Of a DNA stretch of 50,272 nt, positions 24,945-34,331 are shown piece by piece. The stretch is from positions 1-50,272 of the forward strand of contig JANQEJ010000131.1 in the NCBI GenBank assembly GCA_028278425.1. The letters are read 5' to 3'. Positions within the stretch are counted from its first letter, which is position 1, and every line of letters begins with the position of its first letter. The notes below the pieces were generated by a model. The model ran no database searches. It worked only from the letters and a program-made list of their open reading frames with translations, and was not told where the DNA came from. Origin of the DNA: Planctomycetota bacterium (lineage in GTDB: Bacteria; Planctomycetota; UBA1135; GCA-002686595). A program made the translations under genes and the position numbers.

Positions 24945-25438
24945 CGCTCGTTGATCCTGTAGACGTAGTCGATGCGCTTCTGGAGCGCGGCCTTCGGGCG
25001 CTTGAGCTTCTCGATGTCGTACTTCAGCGCCTCGCGCGAGTAGTCGGCGAGCTCGAGCTCGTCGCTCATGAAGATCGCGTCCTTGGGGCACGCCTCCTCG
25101 CAGAAGCCGCAGAGGATGCAGCGCAGCATGTCGATGTCGAACCGCTCGGGCTCGCGCTCGATGAAGCGGTCGGTCTCCTGTCCGTCGATCGTGATCGCGT
25201 AGGCCGGGCAGGCGGCCTCGCAGAGCCCGCACGACACGCAGGCCATCGCGCCGTCCTCCTTCACGACGAGGCGCGGCTGTCCGCGGGTCACCTCGGTCGT
25301 CGGCAGCCCCTCCTCGGGGTACTGCCGCGTGATCTTCGGCTTGAAGATCGCCCGCAGGCTGTGGCCGAGCGCGCGCGCGATCTCCGGGAGGAAGAGGCGT
25401 TCGCGCAGGCTCAGCTCTTTGCGCTTGACGACGAACAT
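24917..25438 (-). CDS. nuoI: NADH-quinone oxidoreductase subunit I (two 4Fe-4S clusters)
   Basis: A 173-residue ferredoxin-like subunit carrying clusters N6a and N6b, which pass electrons toward the quinone site. Both motifs are intact: CVSCGLCEAACPAYAI and CILCGFCEEACPKDAI. The N-terminal amphipathic part (LRAIFKPKITRQYPEE) matches the family. The ATG shares one base with the nuoH stop (TGATG). The C-terminal Ser-rich tail (WRSSSSTS) is encoded by the stretch that also encodes the nuoJ start, so its composition may be a by-product of the overlap. Confidence 0.96.
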   Translation of the reverse strand: MFVVKRKELSLRERLFLPEIARALGHSLRAIFKPKITRQYPEEGLPTTEVTRGQPRLVVKEDGAMACVSCGLCEAACPAYAITIDGQETDRFIEREPERFDIDMLRCILCGFCEEACPKDAIFMSDELELADYSREALKYDIEKLKRPKAALQKRIDYVYRINERWRSSSSTS

Positions 25439-26451
25439 CAGAAGAACGAGATCACGGCTCCGGTCGCGAACAGGTTGGCGAGCGCCAGCGGCAGCATCAC
25501 CTTCCAGCCGATCGACATGAGCTGGTCGAAGCGGAAGCGCGGAAGCGTCCAGCGCACCCACAGGAAGAGGAACAGGAAGATGCCGGCCTTCGCGAGGAAC
25601 GCCGGAAGCTGGATCCACCAGGGCGCCTCCGGCCAGGAGGGGACCTCGAAGCCGCCGAGGAAGAACGTGGTGGTCAGGCAGGCCATCACCACCATCGCGC
25701 AGTACTCGCCGAGGAAGAACAGCGCGAACTTCATCGAGGAGTACTCGGTGTGGAAGCCGCCGACGAGCTCGGGCTCACACTCGGCGAAGTCGAACGGGTG
25801 GCGGTTGGTCTCCGCGAAGGTCGCGATGACGAAGAGCACGAAGGCGAGCGGCTGGCTCCAGAGGTTCCACCGGAAGACGTGGCCAGCCTGGTCCGCGACG
25901 ATCGTGCTGAGGTTGAGCGACCCGGCCATCACCACGACCGCGAGGATGCACAGGATCAGCGAGAGCTCGTAGCTGACCATCTGAGCCGACGCGCGCAGGC
26001 CGCCGAGCAGCGAGTACTTCGAGTTGCTGCTCCAGCCGCCGAGGATCACGCCGTAGACGCCGAGACCGCCGATCGCGACGACGTAGAGCGCGCTGATCTC
26101 GATGTCGGCGATCGCGAGCGTGGTCGAGTGTCCGAAGAAGCTGAGGTCGCCCGCGAAGGGGATGACCGCCACCGCGAGCATCGCCGGAACCGCGGAGAAC
26201 ATCGGCGCCAGGCGGAACAGCACCGGGTTCGCGCCCTGGGGCACGACCTCCTCCTTGAAGATGAACTTGATGCCGTCGGCGATCGGTTGCAGGAGACCCC
26301 ACGGCCCGACGCGGTTCGGCCCGATGCGCCACTGGATCCACGCCGACACCTTGCGCTCGGCGAGCGTCATGCCGGCGGCGGTGCCCAGCAGGCCGCCGTA
26401 GATCAGCGCCGCCTTGAGCAGCCAGGCGAGGACCTCGGGGAGCTCGGGCAT
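25438..26451 (-). CDS. nuoH: NADH-quinone oxidoreductase subunit H
   Basis: A 337-residue membrane subunit that lines the quinone-binding chamber. Family signatures: [88 protein letters not shown] with the conserved acidic E-channel residues, and [15 protein letters not shown] at the C-terminus. Length is normal. The ATG overlaps the nuoG stop by one base (TGATG). Confidence 0.97.
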   Translation of the reverse strand: MPELPEVLAWLLKAALIYGGLLGTAAGMTLAERKVSAWIQWRIGPNRVGPWGLLQPIADGIKFIFKEEVVPQGANPVLFRLAPMFSAVPAMLAVAVIPFAGDLSFFGHSTTLAIADIEISALYVVAIGGLGVYGVILGGWSSNSKYSLLGGLRASAQMVSYELSLILCILAVVVMAGSLNLSTIVADQAGHVFRWNLWSQPLAFVLFVIATFAETNRHPFDFAECEPELVGGFHTEYSSMKFALFFLGEYCAMVVMACLTTTFFLGGFEVPSWPEAPWWIQLPAFLAKAGIFLFLFLWVRWTLPRFRFDQLMSIGWKVMLPLALANLFATGAVISFF

Positions 26452-27905
26452 CAGGCCGGCGCCTCCTGCCGTTGGATGAGCTCCGCGAGCGCGGCGAGCG
26501 TCGAGGTCAGCGGCCGCACGTTCGGCGGCGCCGGCCGCGCCGCCGCGATGGGGCCGCGGCCGCCGTCGACGTTGATCCAGGTCCCGGTGCGCTCGACGGC
26601 CGTCGGCACGCCGATGCAGACGTTGGTGGCGGGCGCGTGCACGGGGTGGCGGACGAAGGCGATCAGGCGGAGCGCGGCGGGCAGATCCTCCAGCGCCTCC
26701 TCGCCGAGGAGCTCGACGACGCGCTCGCCGACGAGGATCGCGCTCTTGCCGGCGCCGATGCGCTCGAGCGCCTCCTCGGCGGAGATCGCCGCCAGCCCGA
26801 GCTCGACGAGCCCGCGCCGGTTCGGACACGGGTCGCCCGTGTGCAGGAGGTCGTCCGCCAGGTCGTTGGGCGGCGGCGCGACGAAGGCGGCGGCGACGCC
26901 GGCGCGCTCGGCGAGCGCGAGCAGGACCTCGCCCTCTTCCACGGTCAGCCACGGCGACGCGACGATCGCCGGCGACGGGTGCACCTTGAGGATGTCGGCC
27001 GCCTTTGCCAGCGCGTCGCTCACGCCGGTCTCGACCAGCCGCCCTTGCGCGTCGCGGACCGCCGCGCCCTCGATGCGCTCCTCTTCGTTGAAGCGGTCGA
27101 AGGCGAAGCGGCCGACGTCGCACATCCACCACTTGTTCACGTCGGGGTTGTAGCGCGGCCGGATGCGCTTGACCTCCCGCCGCCGCAGGATCTCGACGGT
27201 GATCGAGCAGCCGCGGCTGCACTCGCCGCAGGTGGAGAAGTGCTTCTCCAGGTTCCAGACGCGCGCCTGGAAGCGGAACTTCTTCAGGGTCAGCGCGCCG
27301 ACGGGACAGACGTCGGCCAGGTTGCCCTGGTAGTTGCCCTGGAGCGGCCGGTCCATGAACGTGGAAATCGTCGAGCGCGAGCCCAGCTCGCTCACGGTGA
27401 GCTGGGGCTTCTTCGTCACGTCCTCGAAGAACCGCACGCAGCGGCTGCACAGGATGCAGCGCTCCTCGTCGAGCACGATCACGTCGCCGAGGCTCTTGCG
27501 CTTGTCGAGCTTGCGGCGCGGCTCGACGGAGCGGCCCTCGCCCTGGCCCTCGGCGAAGGCGAAGTCCTGGAGGTCGCACTCGCCGGCCTTGTCGCAGATC
27601 GGGCAGTCGAGCGGGTGGTTCTTCAGCAGGAACTCGAGGCATTCGCGCCGCGCGGCGTGCGCCTTCGGCGCCCGCGTGTCGACGATCATGCCCTCGGCCA
27701 CCGGCGTCTTGCAGGCGACCATGATGCGCGGCGGCATCTCGCCCTGCTTCACCTCCACCTGGCAGATGCGGCACGAGCCCACCGGCGACAGGCCGGGGTG
27801 GTAGCAGTACATCGGCACGTCGACGCCGTTGTCGTGGCAGGCGCGGATCAGCGGCTGCTTCGGGTCGGCTTCGATCTCGACGCCGTCGATGATGATCTTG
27901 GTCAC
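26451..27905 (-). CDS. nuoG: NADH-quinone oxidoreductase subunit G, short form
   Basis: A 484-residue iron-sulfur subunit, clearly shorter than most bacterial NuoG (roughly 680-900). The N-terminal part is complete: the 2Fe-2S motif (MYCYHP, GSCRICQV, ACKTPV), HPLDCPICDKAGECDLQ for the His-ligated N5 cluster, CILCSRCVRFF with CPVGAL for N4, and a molybdopterin-type 4Fe-4S motif CGECSRGC with a distal Cys in WWMCDVGR for N7. The remaining 200 or so residues are a reduced, poorly conserved remnant of the molybdopterin-oxidoreductase domain. The GTG start overlaps the nuoF stop (GTGA) and nuoH follows at once, so no coding sequence is missing downstream. Confidence 0.93.
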   Translation of the reverse strand: MTKIIIDGVEIEADPKQPLIRACHDNGVDVPMYCYHPGLSPVGSCRICQVEVKQGEMPPRIMVACKTPVAEGMIVDTRAPKAHAARRECLEFLLKNHPLDCPICDKAGECDLQDFAFAEGQGEGRSVEPRRKLDKRKSLGDVIVLDEERCILCSRCVRFFEDVTKKPQLTVSELGSRSTISTFMDRPLQGNYQGNLADVCPVGALTLKKFRFQARVWNLEKHFSTCGECSRGCSITVEILRRREVKRIRPRYNPDVNKWWMCDVGRFAFDRFNEEERIEGAAVRDAQGRLVETGVSDALAKAADILKVHPSPAIVASPWLTVEEGEVLLALAERAGVAAAFVAPPPNDLADDLLHTGDPCPNRRGLVELGLAAISAEEALERIGAGKSAILVGERVVELLGEEALEDLPAALRLIAFVRHPVHAPATNVCIGVPTAVERTGTWINVDGGRGPIAAARPAPPNVRPLTSTLAALAELIQRQEAPA

Positions 27906-29221
27906 GCGCCCGCCTCGACGGTCTCCGGGGTCCTGGCGGTCTTGCGCGGGCAGCAGCCCGCCTTGACGTGCGCCTCGAGCTCCTCGCGGAAGTGCTTGAC
28001 CACGGCGTGCGTCGGAATCGCCGCCGCGTCGGCCAGCGCGCAGATCGTCTTGGCGGGCGCCATGCCGCTCGCGAGGCTCTCGAGCAGGTCGATGTCCTCC
28101 ATCCGGCCGCGGCCGTTCTCCATGCGGCGGAAGATCTGGTGGAGCCACTGCGTGCCCTCGCGGCACTGGCTGCACTGCCCGCAGCTCTCGTGGTCGTAGA
28201 AGCGCGAGATCACCTCCATCGCGCGCACGACGCAGGCGGTCTCGTCCAGCATGATCATGGCGCCGGTGCCGAGCATCGACCCCGCCGCCTTCAGCGAGTC
28301 GTGGTCCATCGCGAGCCCGATGAGCGACGCGGGGAGCAGCCCCGTCGACGATCCGCCGGGGAACCACGCCTGGAGCTTGTGGTTGTTCAGCACGCCGCCG
28401 GCCCAGTCCTCGAGGATGCGGTTCGCGGCCGTGCCGAGCGGGATCTCGTACACGCCGGGCCGCTCGACGTGGCCGGAGATGCCGACGAGGAGGTTCCCCG
28501 GGCTCGCGTCGGTGCCCATCGTGCGATACCAGCTCGCGCCGCGGTCGACGATGAACGGGACGTTGAACAGCGTCTCGACGTTGTTGACCGTCGTCGGCAT
28601 GCCCCAGAGTCCGTGGCCCGCGGGGAACGGCGGCTTCGGCCGCGGGTGCCCGCGCTTGCCCTCGAGGCTCTCCATCAGGCCGGTCTCCTCGCCGCAGATG
28701 TAGGCGCCGGCACCCTTGTGCATCCAGATCTCGCAGTCGAAGCCCTTGCCGAGGACGTTCTCGCCGACGAGCCCGGCCTTGCGCGCCTCGTCGATCGCGG
28801 CGGCGACGCGGTTGTACGGATGGCGGAACTCGCCGCGCACGTAGACGTACGCCACCGGCACGCGCATCGCGTAGCAGGCGATCAGAATCCCTTCGATCAG
28901 CCCGTGCGGGTCCTTTTCCATCAGGACGCGGTCCTTGCACGTCCCGGGCTCGGACTCGTCGGCGTTGACCGCGAGGTAGCGCGCGCGCCGGTCCTTCTGC
29001 GGGTCGGGCATGAAGCTCCACTTCAGCCCGGTCGGGAAGCCCGCGCCGCCGCGGCCGCGCAGGCCCGAGTCCTTGAGCTCCTCGATGACTTCGGCCGGGT
29101 CCATGCCGCCGAGGACCTTCGCGAGCGCCGCGTAGCCGCCGTTCGCGCGGTACACGTCCAGCGTGTGCGAGTCCTCGAGCCCGCAGCGGTCGAGCAGGTA
29201 GGTCGGAACCTGCGGGATCAC
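27902..29221 (-). CDS. nuoF: NADH-quinone oxidoreductase subunit F (NADH/FMN-binding)
   Basis: A 439-residue subunit that binds NADH, FMN and cluster N3, where electrons enter complex I. Recognised by LRGRGGAGFPTGLKWSF (NADH/FMN glycine-rich motif), NADESEPGTCKDR, GAGAYICGEETGLMESLEGKRGHPRPKPPFP split over the FMN site, and the 4Fe-4S motif ESCGQCSQCREGT with the distal Cys in AKTICAL. The start codon is GTG at 29221, overlapping the nuoE stop (GTGA). The Cys-Cys tail GCCPRKTARTP is an unremarkable extension. Confidence 0.97.
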   Translation of the reverse strand: MIPQVPTYLLDRCGLEDSHTLDVYRANGGYAALAKVLGGMDPAEVIEELKDSGLRGRGGAGFPTGLKWSFMPDPQKDRRARYLAVNADESEPGTCKDRVLMEKDPHGLIEGILIACYAMRVPVAYVYVRGEFRHPYNRVAAAIDEARKAGLVGENVLGKGFDCEIWMHKGAGAYICGEETGLMESLEGKRGHPRPKPPFPAGHGLWGMPTTVNNVETLFNVPFIVDRGASWYRTMGTDASPGNLLVGISGHVERPGVYEIPLGTAANRILEDWAGGVLNNHKLQAWFPGGSSTGLLPASLIGLAMDHDSLKAAGSMLGTGAMIMLDETACVVRAMEVISRFYDHESCGQCSQCREGTQWLHQIFRRMENGRGRMEDIDLLESLASGMAPAKTICALADAAAIPTHAVVKHFREELEAHVKAGCCPRKTARTPETVEAGA

Positions 29222-29706
29222 TCCACGCCTCCGAGGATGCGGTCGACGTCGTCGAGCTCGAGGTTCTCATGGTACACGCCGTCCAGGTCGAGCATCGGCG
29301 CGGCGGTGCACGCGCCCTGGCATTCGACGCCCAACACGGTGAACCTCCCGTCTTGTGAGGTGCCGCCGGGGCGGCAGCCGGTGACCTCGCAAACGCGCGC
29401 GAGGATCTCGCGGGCGCCGCGCAGGTCGCAGCTCACGTTGTGGCACACGCTGACGACGTGCTCCCCGCGCGGCCGCATGTGGAACATCGGATAGAAGCTC
29501 GCGACGCCGTAGACCTCGACCGGCTCCATGTCGAGGTACTCCGCGCACCACTCCATGATCTCGGGCGAGATCCAGCCGCCGAGCTCTTCCTGGAACCGGT
29601 GCAGCATCGGGATGAGCGCCGCGCGCTTGTCCGGATAGTGCGACGTCAGCTCGTCGAGCTCGGCGACGAGCATCGGGGGGACGACGAGGGTCTTCTCCTC
29701 GCTCAA
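29218..29706 (-). CDS. nuoE: NADH-quinone oxidoreductase subunit E (2Fe-2S)
   Basis: A 162-residue thioredoxin-fold subunit binding cluster N1a. The ligand pattern is complete: SVCHNVSCDLRG and VECQGACTAAPM. The helical N-terminus (YPDKRAALIPMLHRFQEELGGWI) and YGVASFYPMF are typical. The start is a TTG at 29706 that overlaps the nuoD stop (TTGA); no ATG precedes the conserved N-terminus, so TTG with translational coupling is the best reading. Confidence 0.95.
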   Translation of the reverse strand: MSEEKTLVVPPMLVAELDELTSHYPDKRAALIPMLHRFQEELGGWISPEIMEWCAEYLDMEPVEVYGVASFYPMFHMRPRGEHVVSVCHNVSCDLRGAREILARVCEVTGCRPGGTSQDGRFTVLGVECQGACTAAPMLDLDGVYHENLELDDVDRILGGVE

Positions 29707-30935
29707 CGGTCCACCTCGCCCATCACGAAGTCCAGGCTGCCGATGATGGCGACCATGTCGGAGAAGAGCCGTCCCTCGGCCAGGAGCGGGATCGCCTGCA
29801 CGTTCATCAAGCCCGGCGCGCGGATGTGGCAGCGCAGCGGGTTGCTCCTGCCGTCGGACGCGACGAAGAAGCCGAGCTCGCCCTTGCTGGACTCGATCCC
29901 CACGTACGCCTCGCCCTTCGGCAGCCGCATGTCGGTCACGACCTTGAACTGGAAGATGAGCTCCTCCATCGAGGTGTGGACCTTGCCCCTCGGCGGCAGG
30001 ACGTAGCGCCGGTCCTCGGCGAGGAACTCGGCCCCGCGCGTGTCGCGGATGCGCTCGAGGGCCTGCAGCGCGATCTTGACCGACTGGCGCATCTCCTCCA
30101 CGCGCACGAGGTAGCGGTCGTAGCAGTCGCCCACCGTGCCGACCGGCACCTCGAAGTCGTAGTCCTCGTAGCCGGAGTAGGGCTCGTTCTTGCGCAGGTC
30201 GTATTCGACGCCGGTGGCGCGCAGGTTCGGCCCGGTCAGGGACCAGGCGAGCGCCTCTTCCCGCGTCAGCACGCCCACGTCGCGGTTGCGGTCGTACCAG
30301 ATGCGGTTGCCGGTGAGCATCGCCTCGTAGCCGTCGATCTCGCGCGGGAAGTTCTCGAGGAAGGCGCGCACCTTCCCCTCGACCTCCGGGTCCACGTCGG
30401 CGTACACGCCGCCCATCCGGATGTAGGAGTTGTTCATCCGGTGGCCGGTGTAGGCGTCGAGGATCGTGTAGATCCGCTCGCGCTCCTTGAACGTGTTGAA
30501 GAACATCGACACCGCGCCGAGGTCGATGGCGGTCGTGCCGAGGTAGATCAGGTGCGCGGCGATGCGGCTGATCTCCATCAGGAGCACGCGGATCAACCGC
30601 CCGCGCTCGGGCACCGCGAGGCCGGCGAGCTTCTCGAGCGCCATCAGGTAGCCGCAGTTGTTCATCAGCGGCTGCACGTAGTCGAGGCGGTCGGTGTGCG
30701 GCAGGAACTTGGCCCAGCCAAGCGACTCGCACGTCTTCTCCTTGCCGCGGTGGAGGTAGCCGACCACGGGCTCGACGTTGCGCATGTTCTCGCCGTCCAT
30801 GTCGATCTTGAGGCGGAGCACGCCGTGCGTCGCCGGGTGCTGCGGGCCCATGTTGAGGTGCATCAGCTCCCCGCGGACCGGATCGTCCTCGAGCTCCGGA
30901 GCGGCCGGCGCGTACTGGAAGACCTTCGCGGTCAC
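29703..30935 (-). CDS. nuoD: NADH-quinone oxidoreductase subunit D (49-kDa type)
   Basis: A 410-residue subunit forming the quinone-binding pocket with NuoB and NuoH. Signatures: LNMGPQHPATHGVLRLKIDMDGE with the quinone-site His, YLHRGKEKTCES, HTDRLDYVQPLMNN, RVLLMEISRIAAHLIYLG and the C-terminal IGSLDFVMGEVDR. Length is standard for the unfused subunit; nuoC is a separate gene here. The GTG start at 30935 overlaps the nuoC stop (GTGA). Confidence 0.97.
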   Translation of the reverse strand: MTAKVFQYAPAAPELEDDPVRGELMHLNMGPQHPATHGVLRLKIDMDGENMRNVEPVVGYLHRGKEKTCESLGWAKFLPHTDRLDYVQPLMNNCGYLMALEKLAGLAVPERGRLIRVLLMEISRIAAHLIYLGTTAIDLGAVSMFFNTFKERERIYTILDAYTGHRMNNSYIRMGGVYADVDPEVEGKVRAFLENFPREIDGYEAMLTGNRIWYDRNRDVGVLTREEALAWSLTGPNLRATGVEYDLRKNEPYSGYEDYDFEVPVGTVGDCYDRYLVRVEEMRQSVKIALQALERIRDTRGAEFLAEDRRYVLPPRGKVHTSMEELIFQFKVVTDMRLPKGEAYVGIESSKGELGFFVASDGRSNPLRCHIRAPGLMNVQAIPLLAEGRLFSDMVAIIGSLDFVMGEVDR

Positions 30936-31462
30936 GACGACGCCTCCCACTCCGCGCGGCGCGCCGCGTCCCATTCGCGGTAGAGCTTGTCGGGCTCGAT
31001 GCCCTGGTGGGGGAACTCCTTCCGCAGCGGGTGGTGCTCGTATTCCTCCGGCATCAAGAGGCGCTTCAGGCCCTCGTGCCCGTCGAAGCCGACGCCGAAC
31101 ATGTCGAAGCACTCGCGCTCCATGAAGCCGGCGCCCGGCCAGAGGTCGACGCAGCTCGGAAGGCGCGGGTCGTCGCCGTTCACGCGCGTCCGCACGCGCA
31201 CGCGGTCGGCGTAGGCGCAGGCCCAGAGCTGGTGTGCGACCTCGAAGCGCGGCTCGGCCGGGTGGCGGTCGATCGCCGTGACGAACGTGATCTGGGAGAA
31301 GCCCGCGAAGTCGCGCAGGCGGAGCAGCGTCTCGTGCAGCCCGTCGCGGTCGACGTCCACGCACGTCATCCCGTCGCGACTCTCCGAGGTTTGGTGGTCG
31401 ATCCCCTCCAGAGCCTTCGCGATACGCTCCCGCGTCTCCCGTTGGGCGGGAGCCTGGCTCAA
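30932..31462 (-). CDS. nuoC: NADH-quinone oxidoreductase subunit C (30-kDa type)
   Basis: A 176-residue peripheral subunit of complex I. Recognised by the family C-terminal block [37 protein letters not shown] (given in parts) and by the strand pattern [11 protein letters not shown] with FEVAHQLWA. It links NuoB/D/I. The start is a TTG at 31462 overlapping the nuoB stop (TTGA). The C-terminal tail after [15 protein letters not shown] is slightly extended. Confidence 0.94.
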   Translation of the reverse strand: MSQAPAQRETRERIAKALEGIDHQTSESRDGMTCVDVDRDGLHETLLRLRDFAGFSQITFVTAIDRHPAEPRFEVAHQLWACAYADRVRVRTRVNGDDPRLPSCVDLWPGAGFMERECFDMFGVGFDGHEGLKRLLMPEEYEHHPLRKEFPHQGIEPDKLYREWDAARRAEWEASS

Positions 31463-32118
31463 CTCGGCTCCTCCTCGCCGCCCGGATGCGGCAACGGCCG
31501 CGGGGCGCGCGGGGCGTGCGGGTGACGGTCGAGCATGCTCCTCCGAACGGCGGCGTTCGGCTGGTACACGCGCGCGCCGGTGCCGGTGTCGTCCAGCTCG
31601 GTCGCGGGGCCGGAGATCACGCGCTTGAGCGGGTTCTCGCGCTCGATGCGCTTCTGGAGCTTCAGGAGCGCGTCGATCACCGCGTCGGGCCGCGGCGGGC
31701 AGCCGGGCACGTACACGTCGACCGGCAGGAGCGAGTCGACGCCCTGGACGACGGCGTAGGAGTCGTACATGCCGCCCGAGGACGAGCAGACGCCCATCGC
31801 GATGACCCACTTCGGGTCGGGCATCTGGTCGTAGATCGTCCGGCAGGCCTGGGCCATCTTCCACGTCAGCGTCCCGGCGACGATCAGGAGGTCGCACTGG
31901 CGGGGGCTGAACCGCGCCGCCTCGGCGCCGAAGCGGGCGATGTCGAACTTGGGCCCGATCATCGCCATCAGCTCGATCCCGCAGCACGAGAGCCCGAGCG
32001 GCATCGGCCACAGGCTGTTCTTGCGGCCCCAGTTCACGAGCGCGTCGGCGCGCGTGGCGAGGAAGCCGGCGTCGGCGGTCTCGACCGGCTCCAGGGCGCT
32101 CGGCGTCAGCGGTCCCAC
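31459..32118 (-). CDS. nuoB: NADH-quinone oxidoreductase subunit B (cluster N2)
   Basis: A 219-residue subunit carrying the terminal cluster N2 next to the quinone site. Ligands are visible as tandem Cys in [11 protein letters not shown], Cys in [14 protein letters not shown] and [11 protein letters not shown] 45-residue Arg/Pro-rich tail extends past the normal end ([21 protein letters not shown]). The start at GTG 32118 is chosen because AAGGGAGG lies six bases upstream; it overlaps nuoA by 13 bases. A CTG overlapping the nuoA stop is an alternative but lacks that spacing. Confidence 0.95.
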   Translation of the reverse strand: MGPLTPSALEPVETADAGFLATRADALVNWGRKNSLWPMPLGLSCCGIELMAMIGPKFDIARFGAEAARFSPRQCDLLIVAGTLTWKMAQACRTIYDQMPDPKWVIAMGVCSSSGGMYDSYAVVQGVDSLLPVDVYVPGCPPRPDAVIDALLKLQKRIERENPLKRVISGPATELDDTGTGARVYQPNAAVRRSMLDRHPHAPRAPRPLPHPGGEEEPS

Positions 32119-32480
32119 GCGAGGCCTCCCTTGCGCCAGACGTAGGCCAGCCCGACGGCGAGCACGGCCACGAAGACGGAGACCTCGGCGAAGACGACGC
32201 CGCCGACCCCCGCGTCGGCGAAGGCCTTGGCCGACACCGCCCACGGGATGATGAGCAGCGACTCGACGTCGAAGAGGATGAAGAGCACCGCCACCAGATA
32301 GAAGTGGATCGAGAGCCGCAGCCGGGCGTTGCCGACCGCCCCCATTCCGCACTCGTAGGCGGTCCCCTTGCCGACCGATCGGCGCCGCCGGCCGAGGATC
32401 TCGCTCACGACCACGTTGACCACCGCGAAGCCTACGACGAGGCCCGCGAGGATCAGGATGGGGGCGTAGCTCTTGAGCAT
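32106..32480 (-). CDS. nuoA: NADH-quinone oxidoreductase subunit A
   Basis: A 124-residue three-helix subunit, first gene of the operon. The conserved loop [43 protein letters not shown] (given in family order) contains the Tyr-Glu-Cys-Gly motif and the FDVE segment near the quinone channel. The ATG at 32480 has no strong Shine-Dalgarno. A promoter-like pair lies about 60 bases upstream. Confidence 0.96.
   Translation of the reverse strand: MLKSYAPILILAGLVVGFAVVNVVVSEILGRRRRSVGKGTAYECGMGAVGNARLRLSIHFYLVAVLFILFDVESLLIIPWAVSAKAFADAGVGGVVFAEVSVFVAVLAVGLAYVWRKGGLAWDR
32125..32132 (-). promoter_or_regulatory. Ribosome-binding site that fixes the nuoB start
   Basis: AAGGGAGG on the minus strand, six bases before GTG 32118 and inside the nuoA coding sequence. 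It supports the GTG over the later CTG. Confidence 0.6.
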
Positions 32481-32541
32481 CGGCGTGGGGCGACGAGAGG
32501 GGTCTCCAGAGCTGGGAAGGCTCCGGGCACAAGCGGCAAAG

Positions 32542-32570
32542 AGTCTAGCGGGGTGGGGAGGTCGGACCAA
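32542..32570 (-). promoter_or_regulatory. Candidate sigma-70 promoter of the nuo operon
   Basis: On the minus strand: TTGGTC (32570-32565), a 17-base spacer, and TAGACT (32547-32542). Transcription would begin near 32535, leaving a leader of about 55 bases before nuoA. The 154-base gap between nuoA and the von Willebrand gene holds nothing else that I can identify. Confidence 0.5.
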
Positions 32571-32634
32571 GGCCGGGGGCGGCGGAAGGACGGTCTCCGG
32601 GCCGCCCTGTTCTCGCCGTTTCCCGCCGGGGGCT

Positions 32635-34170
32635 TCAGCCGTCGATGCGCACGTAGTCCCCGCCGGTCTCCGCCGCGAGGGTCTCCAGGGTGCCGTCCCC
32701 GGTGCTGCCGATCTGGACACAGTGGAACACGAGCTGCGCCTCGTCGTTCGCGCGCAGGAGCCAGGGGCGCACCCATCCCGAGCCCTCGGCCGTGGCGCCG
32801 TCGCAGAGCACGATCACCGTATCCGCATCGGTCCGGCGCACGTCGATCGTGTCGTCGCGGGTGAGCTCAAGGCCGGTGCGGATGCCCTCGCGGAGCTGCG
32901 TGCCCCCGTCGGGCTTCTTGCCGAGGAGCCACCGCCGGATCCCGGTCCGGTTCCCCTTCGTGGCCTTGACCAGTCCGGTGCGCCAGCGGGTGCCCGTCTG
33001 GTTGAAGAGCGTCACGCCGAACTTGGTCTCCTCGCCGAGCTTCTCGAGGAACGTGAGCATCTGCTCGACCGCCTCCTCGTAGCGCGAGCGGCCGGTGGTG
33101 CCGAAGCCGGCCTGCATGCTGCCGGAGCGGTCGATCACGAAGATCACCTTGTCGGTGACCGGCCGCAGCCCGAAGAAGGTCGCGTTGGAGAGGCCGCCGC
33201 CGCCGTCGCGCTGCTCCTCCTCGGCGGTCTCGATGCGCCCCTCGCGCACCGCCTTCCACCACATGTTCCAGCGCTCCGGAAAGGGCCCGATGGAGCGGCC
33301 CGACACGCGCTGCAGCTCCTCGACGATCTCGTGCTGGATGCGCCGCGAGCCCTCGCCCTCCTCGATCCGCCGCGTCCAGGTCGCGAGGCTCTCGATCAGG
33401 ATCGGCGCCGCGCGGTCGATGTCGAGAATCTGGACGAGCTTGCCCGCCCGCGCGGCGTCGCGCCAGTCGCCGGAGACGTAGAGCTTGCCGACGTGCGAGC
33501 GGAGCCGTTCCAGCGCCTGCGGCCCAAGGCTCCCCTTGGTCGCGTGCAGGTGCTCGAGGCCGATCGAGAGCGGCGCGTTGTCGCGCTCCAACTGCTCGAG
33601 GAAGAAGAGGTGGACCTGCGGGTCCTTCCAGCCGGCGAGCGCGCGCCGGACCGTCTCGCGCACCAGCGGGTCCGGGTCCCGCGCCGAGGCGAGGAGCGCC
33701 GTCAGGGTCCCCTCGGCGTGCTTCCGGTAGAGGAGGTCCGCGGCGACGACCCGCCGCATCGTCGGGTGCTCCTTCGGCCGCGCGACGACGTCGACGGCGA
33801 GCCACTCCTTCAGCTCGTCCTGCGTGTCCTTGTTGAGCCGCTTCTCGACGCGCTCGATCCCGAGCGAGCTCGCCATCGAGCGGCGGTCGTCCGCGGCCCG
33901 GGCCGCCTTGCGCTCCGGCCGCGGGAGCCAGTTGAGGCCGCCGAGGTCGAGCAGCGCGAGGTCCACCTCCTGCCCCCGCTCGGGCTGGCCGTTGCGCACG
34001 ATCCGCAGCTCGTCGAGCAGCTTGATCAGTTGCTTCTCCGCGTCGCGGTCGAACTCCCGGTTCGCGCGCTGCTGGCGCTGCACCCACACCTGCAGGGCCT
34101 TGACCGCGTCCTTCGGGGCCGCGGCCGGCGGCGCGGCGAGGACGGTGACGAGAAGGGCCGGGATGAGCAT
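32635..34170 (-). CDS. Secreted von Willebrand factor A-domain protein with helical-repeat N-terminus
   Basis: A 511-residue protein with a signal peptide (MLIPALLVTVLAAPPAAAP). Residues about 20-310 are helical and resemble HEAT-type repeats (RRVVAADLLYRKHAEGTLTALLASARDPDPLVRETVRRALAGW, in parts). The C-terminal 180 residues form a vWA domain with an intact MIDAS: VIFVIDRSGSM (DxSxS), the Thr in DGGTQLREG, and the Asp in VIVLCDGATAEG. Such domains bind metal-dependently to other proteins. The combination of a damage- or stress-sensing type helical array with vWA is common in planctomycetes, where its role is unknown. It lies upstream of nuoA on the same strand but is probably independent. 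Confidence 0.8.
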   Translation of the reverse strand: MLIPALLVTVLAAPPAAAPKDAVKALQVWVQRQQRANREFDRDAEKQLIKLLDELRIVRNGQPERGQEVDLALLDLGGLNWLPRPERKAARAADDRRSMASSLGIERVEKRLNKDTQDELKEWLAVDVVARPKEHPTMRRVVAADLLYRKHAEGTLTALLASARDPDPLVRETVRRALAGWKDPQVHLFFLEQLERDNAPLSIGLEHLHATKGSLGPQALERLRSHVGKLYVSGDWRDAARAGKLVQILDIDRAAPILIESLATWTRRIEEGEGSRRIQHEIVEELQRVSGRSIGPFPERWNMWWKAVREGRIETAEEEQRDGGGGLSNATFFGLRPVTDKVIFVIDRSGSMQAGFGTTGRSRYEEAVEQMLTFLEKLGEETKFGVTLFNQTGTRWRTGLVKATKGNRTGIRRWLLGKKPDGGTQLREGIRTGLELTRDDTIDVRRTDADTVIVLCDGATAEGSGWVRPWLLRANDEAQLVFHCVQIGSTGDGTLETLAAETGGDYVRIDG

Positions 34171-34331
34171 GGACCGAGGGCCTAGTTACGTTCTACCCGA
34201 CGCGGCCGCCGAGGCTACGTCTCCTTCTTTTCCCGCGGATCGGGCTGGCCGGACGGCCCGCGGGCACGTCAGCGGGGGTGCCGGGGTATCGGGGAGAGGC
34301 TTCGCCGGGTCCAATCGTGTAGGAGCGAAGA

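Noticed and set aside
26472..28199. Long plus-strand frame opposite nuoG and nuoF
   Set aside because: Antisense shadow of two well-identified subunits, without any domain or start signal.
34232..34265. CCCGCGG / CCGCGGG inverted arms between the vWA and FG-GAP genes
   Set aside because: Short arms with a GC-rich spacer in a divergent promoter gap; probably chance at this base composition.
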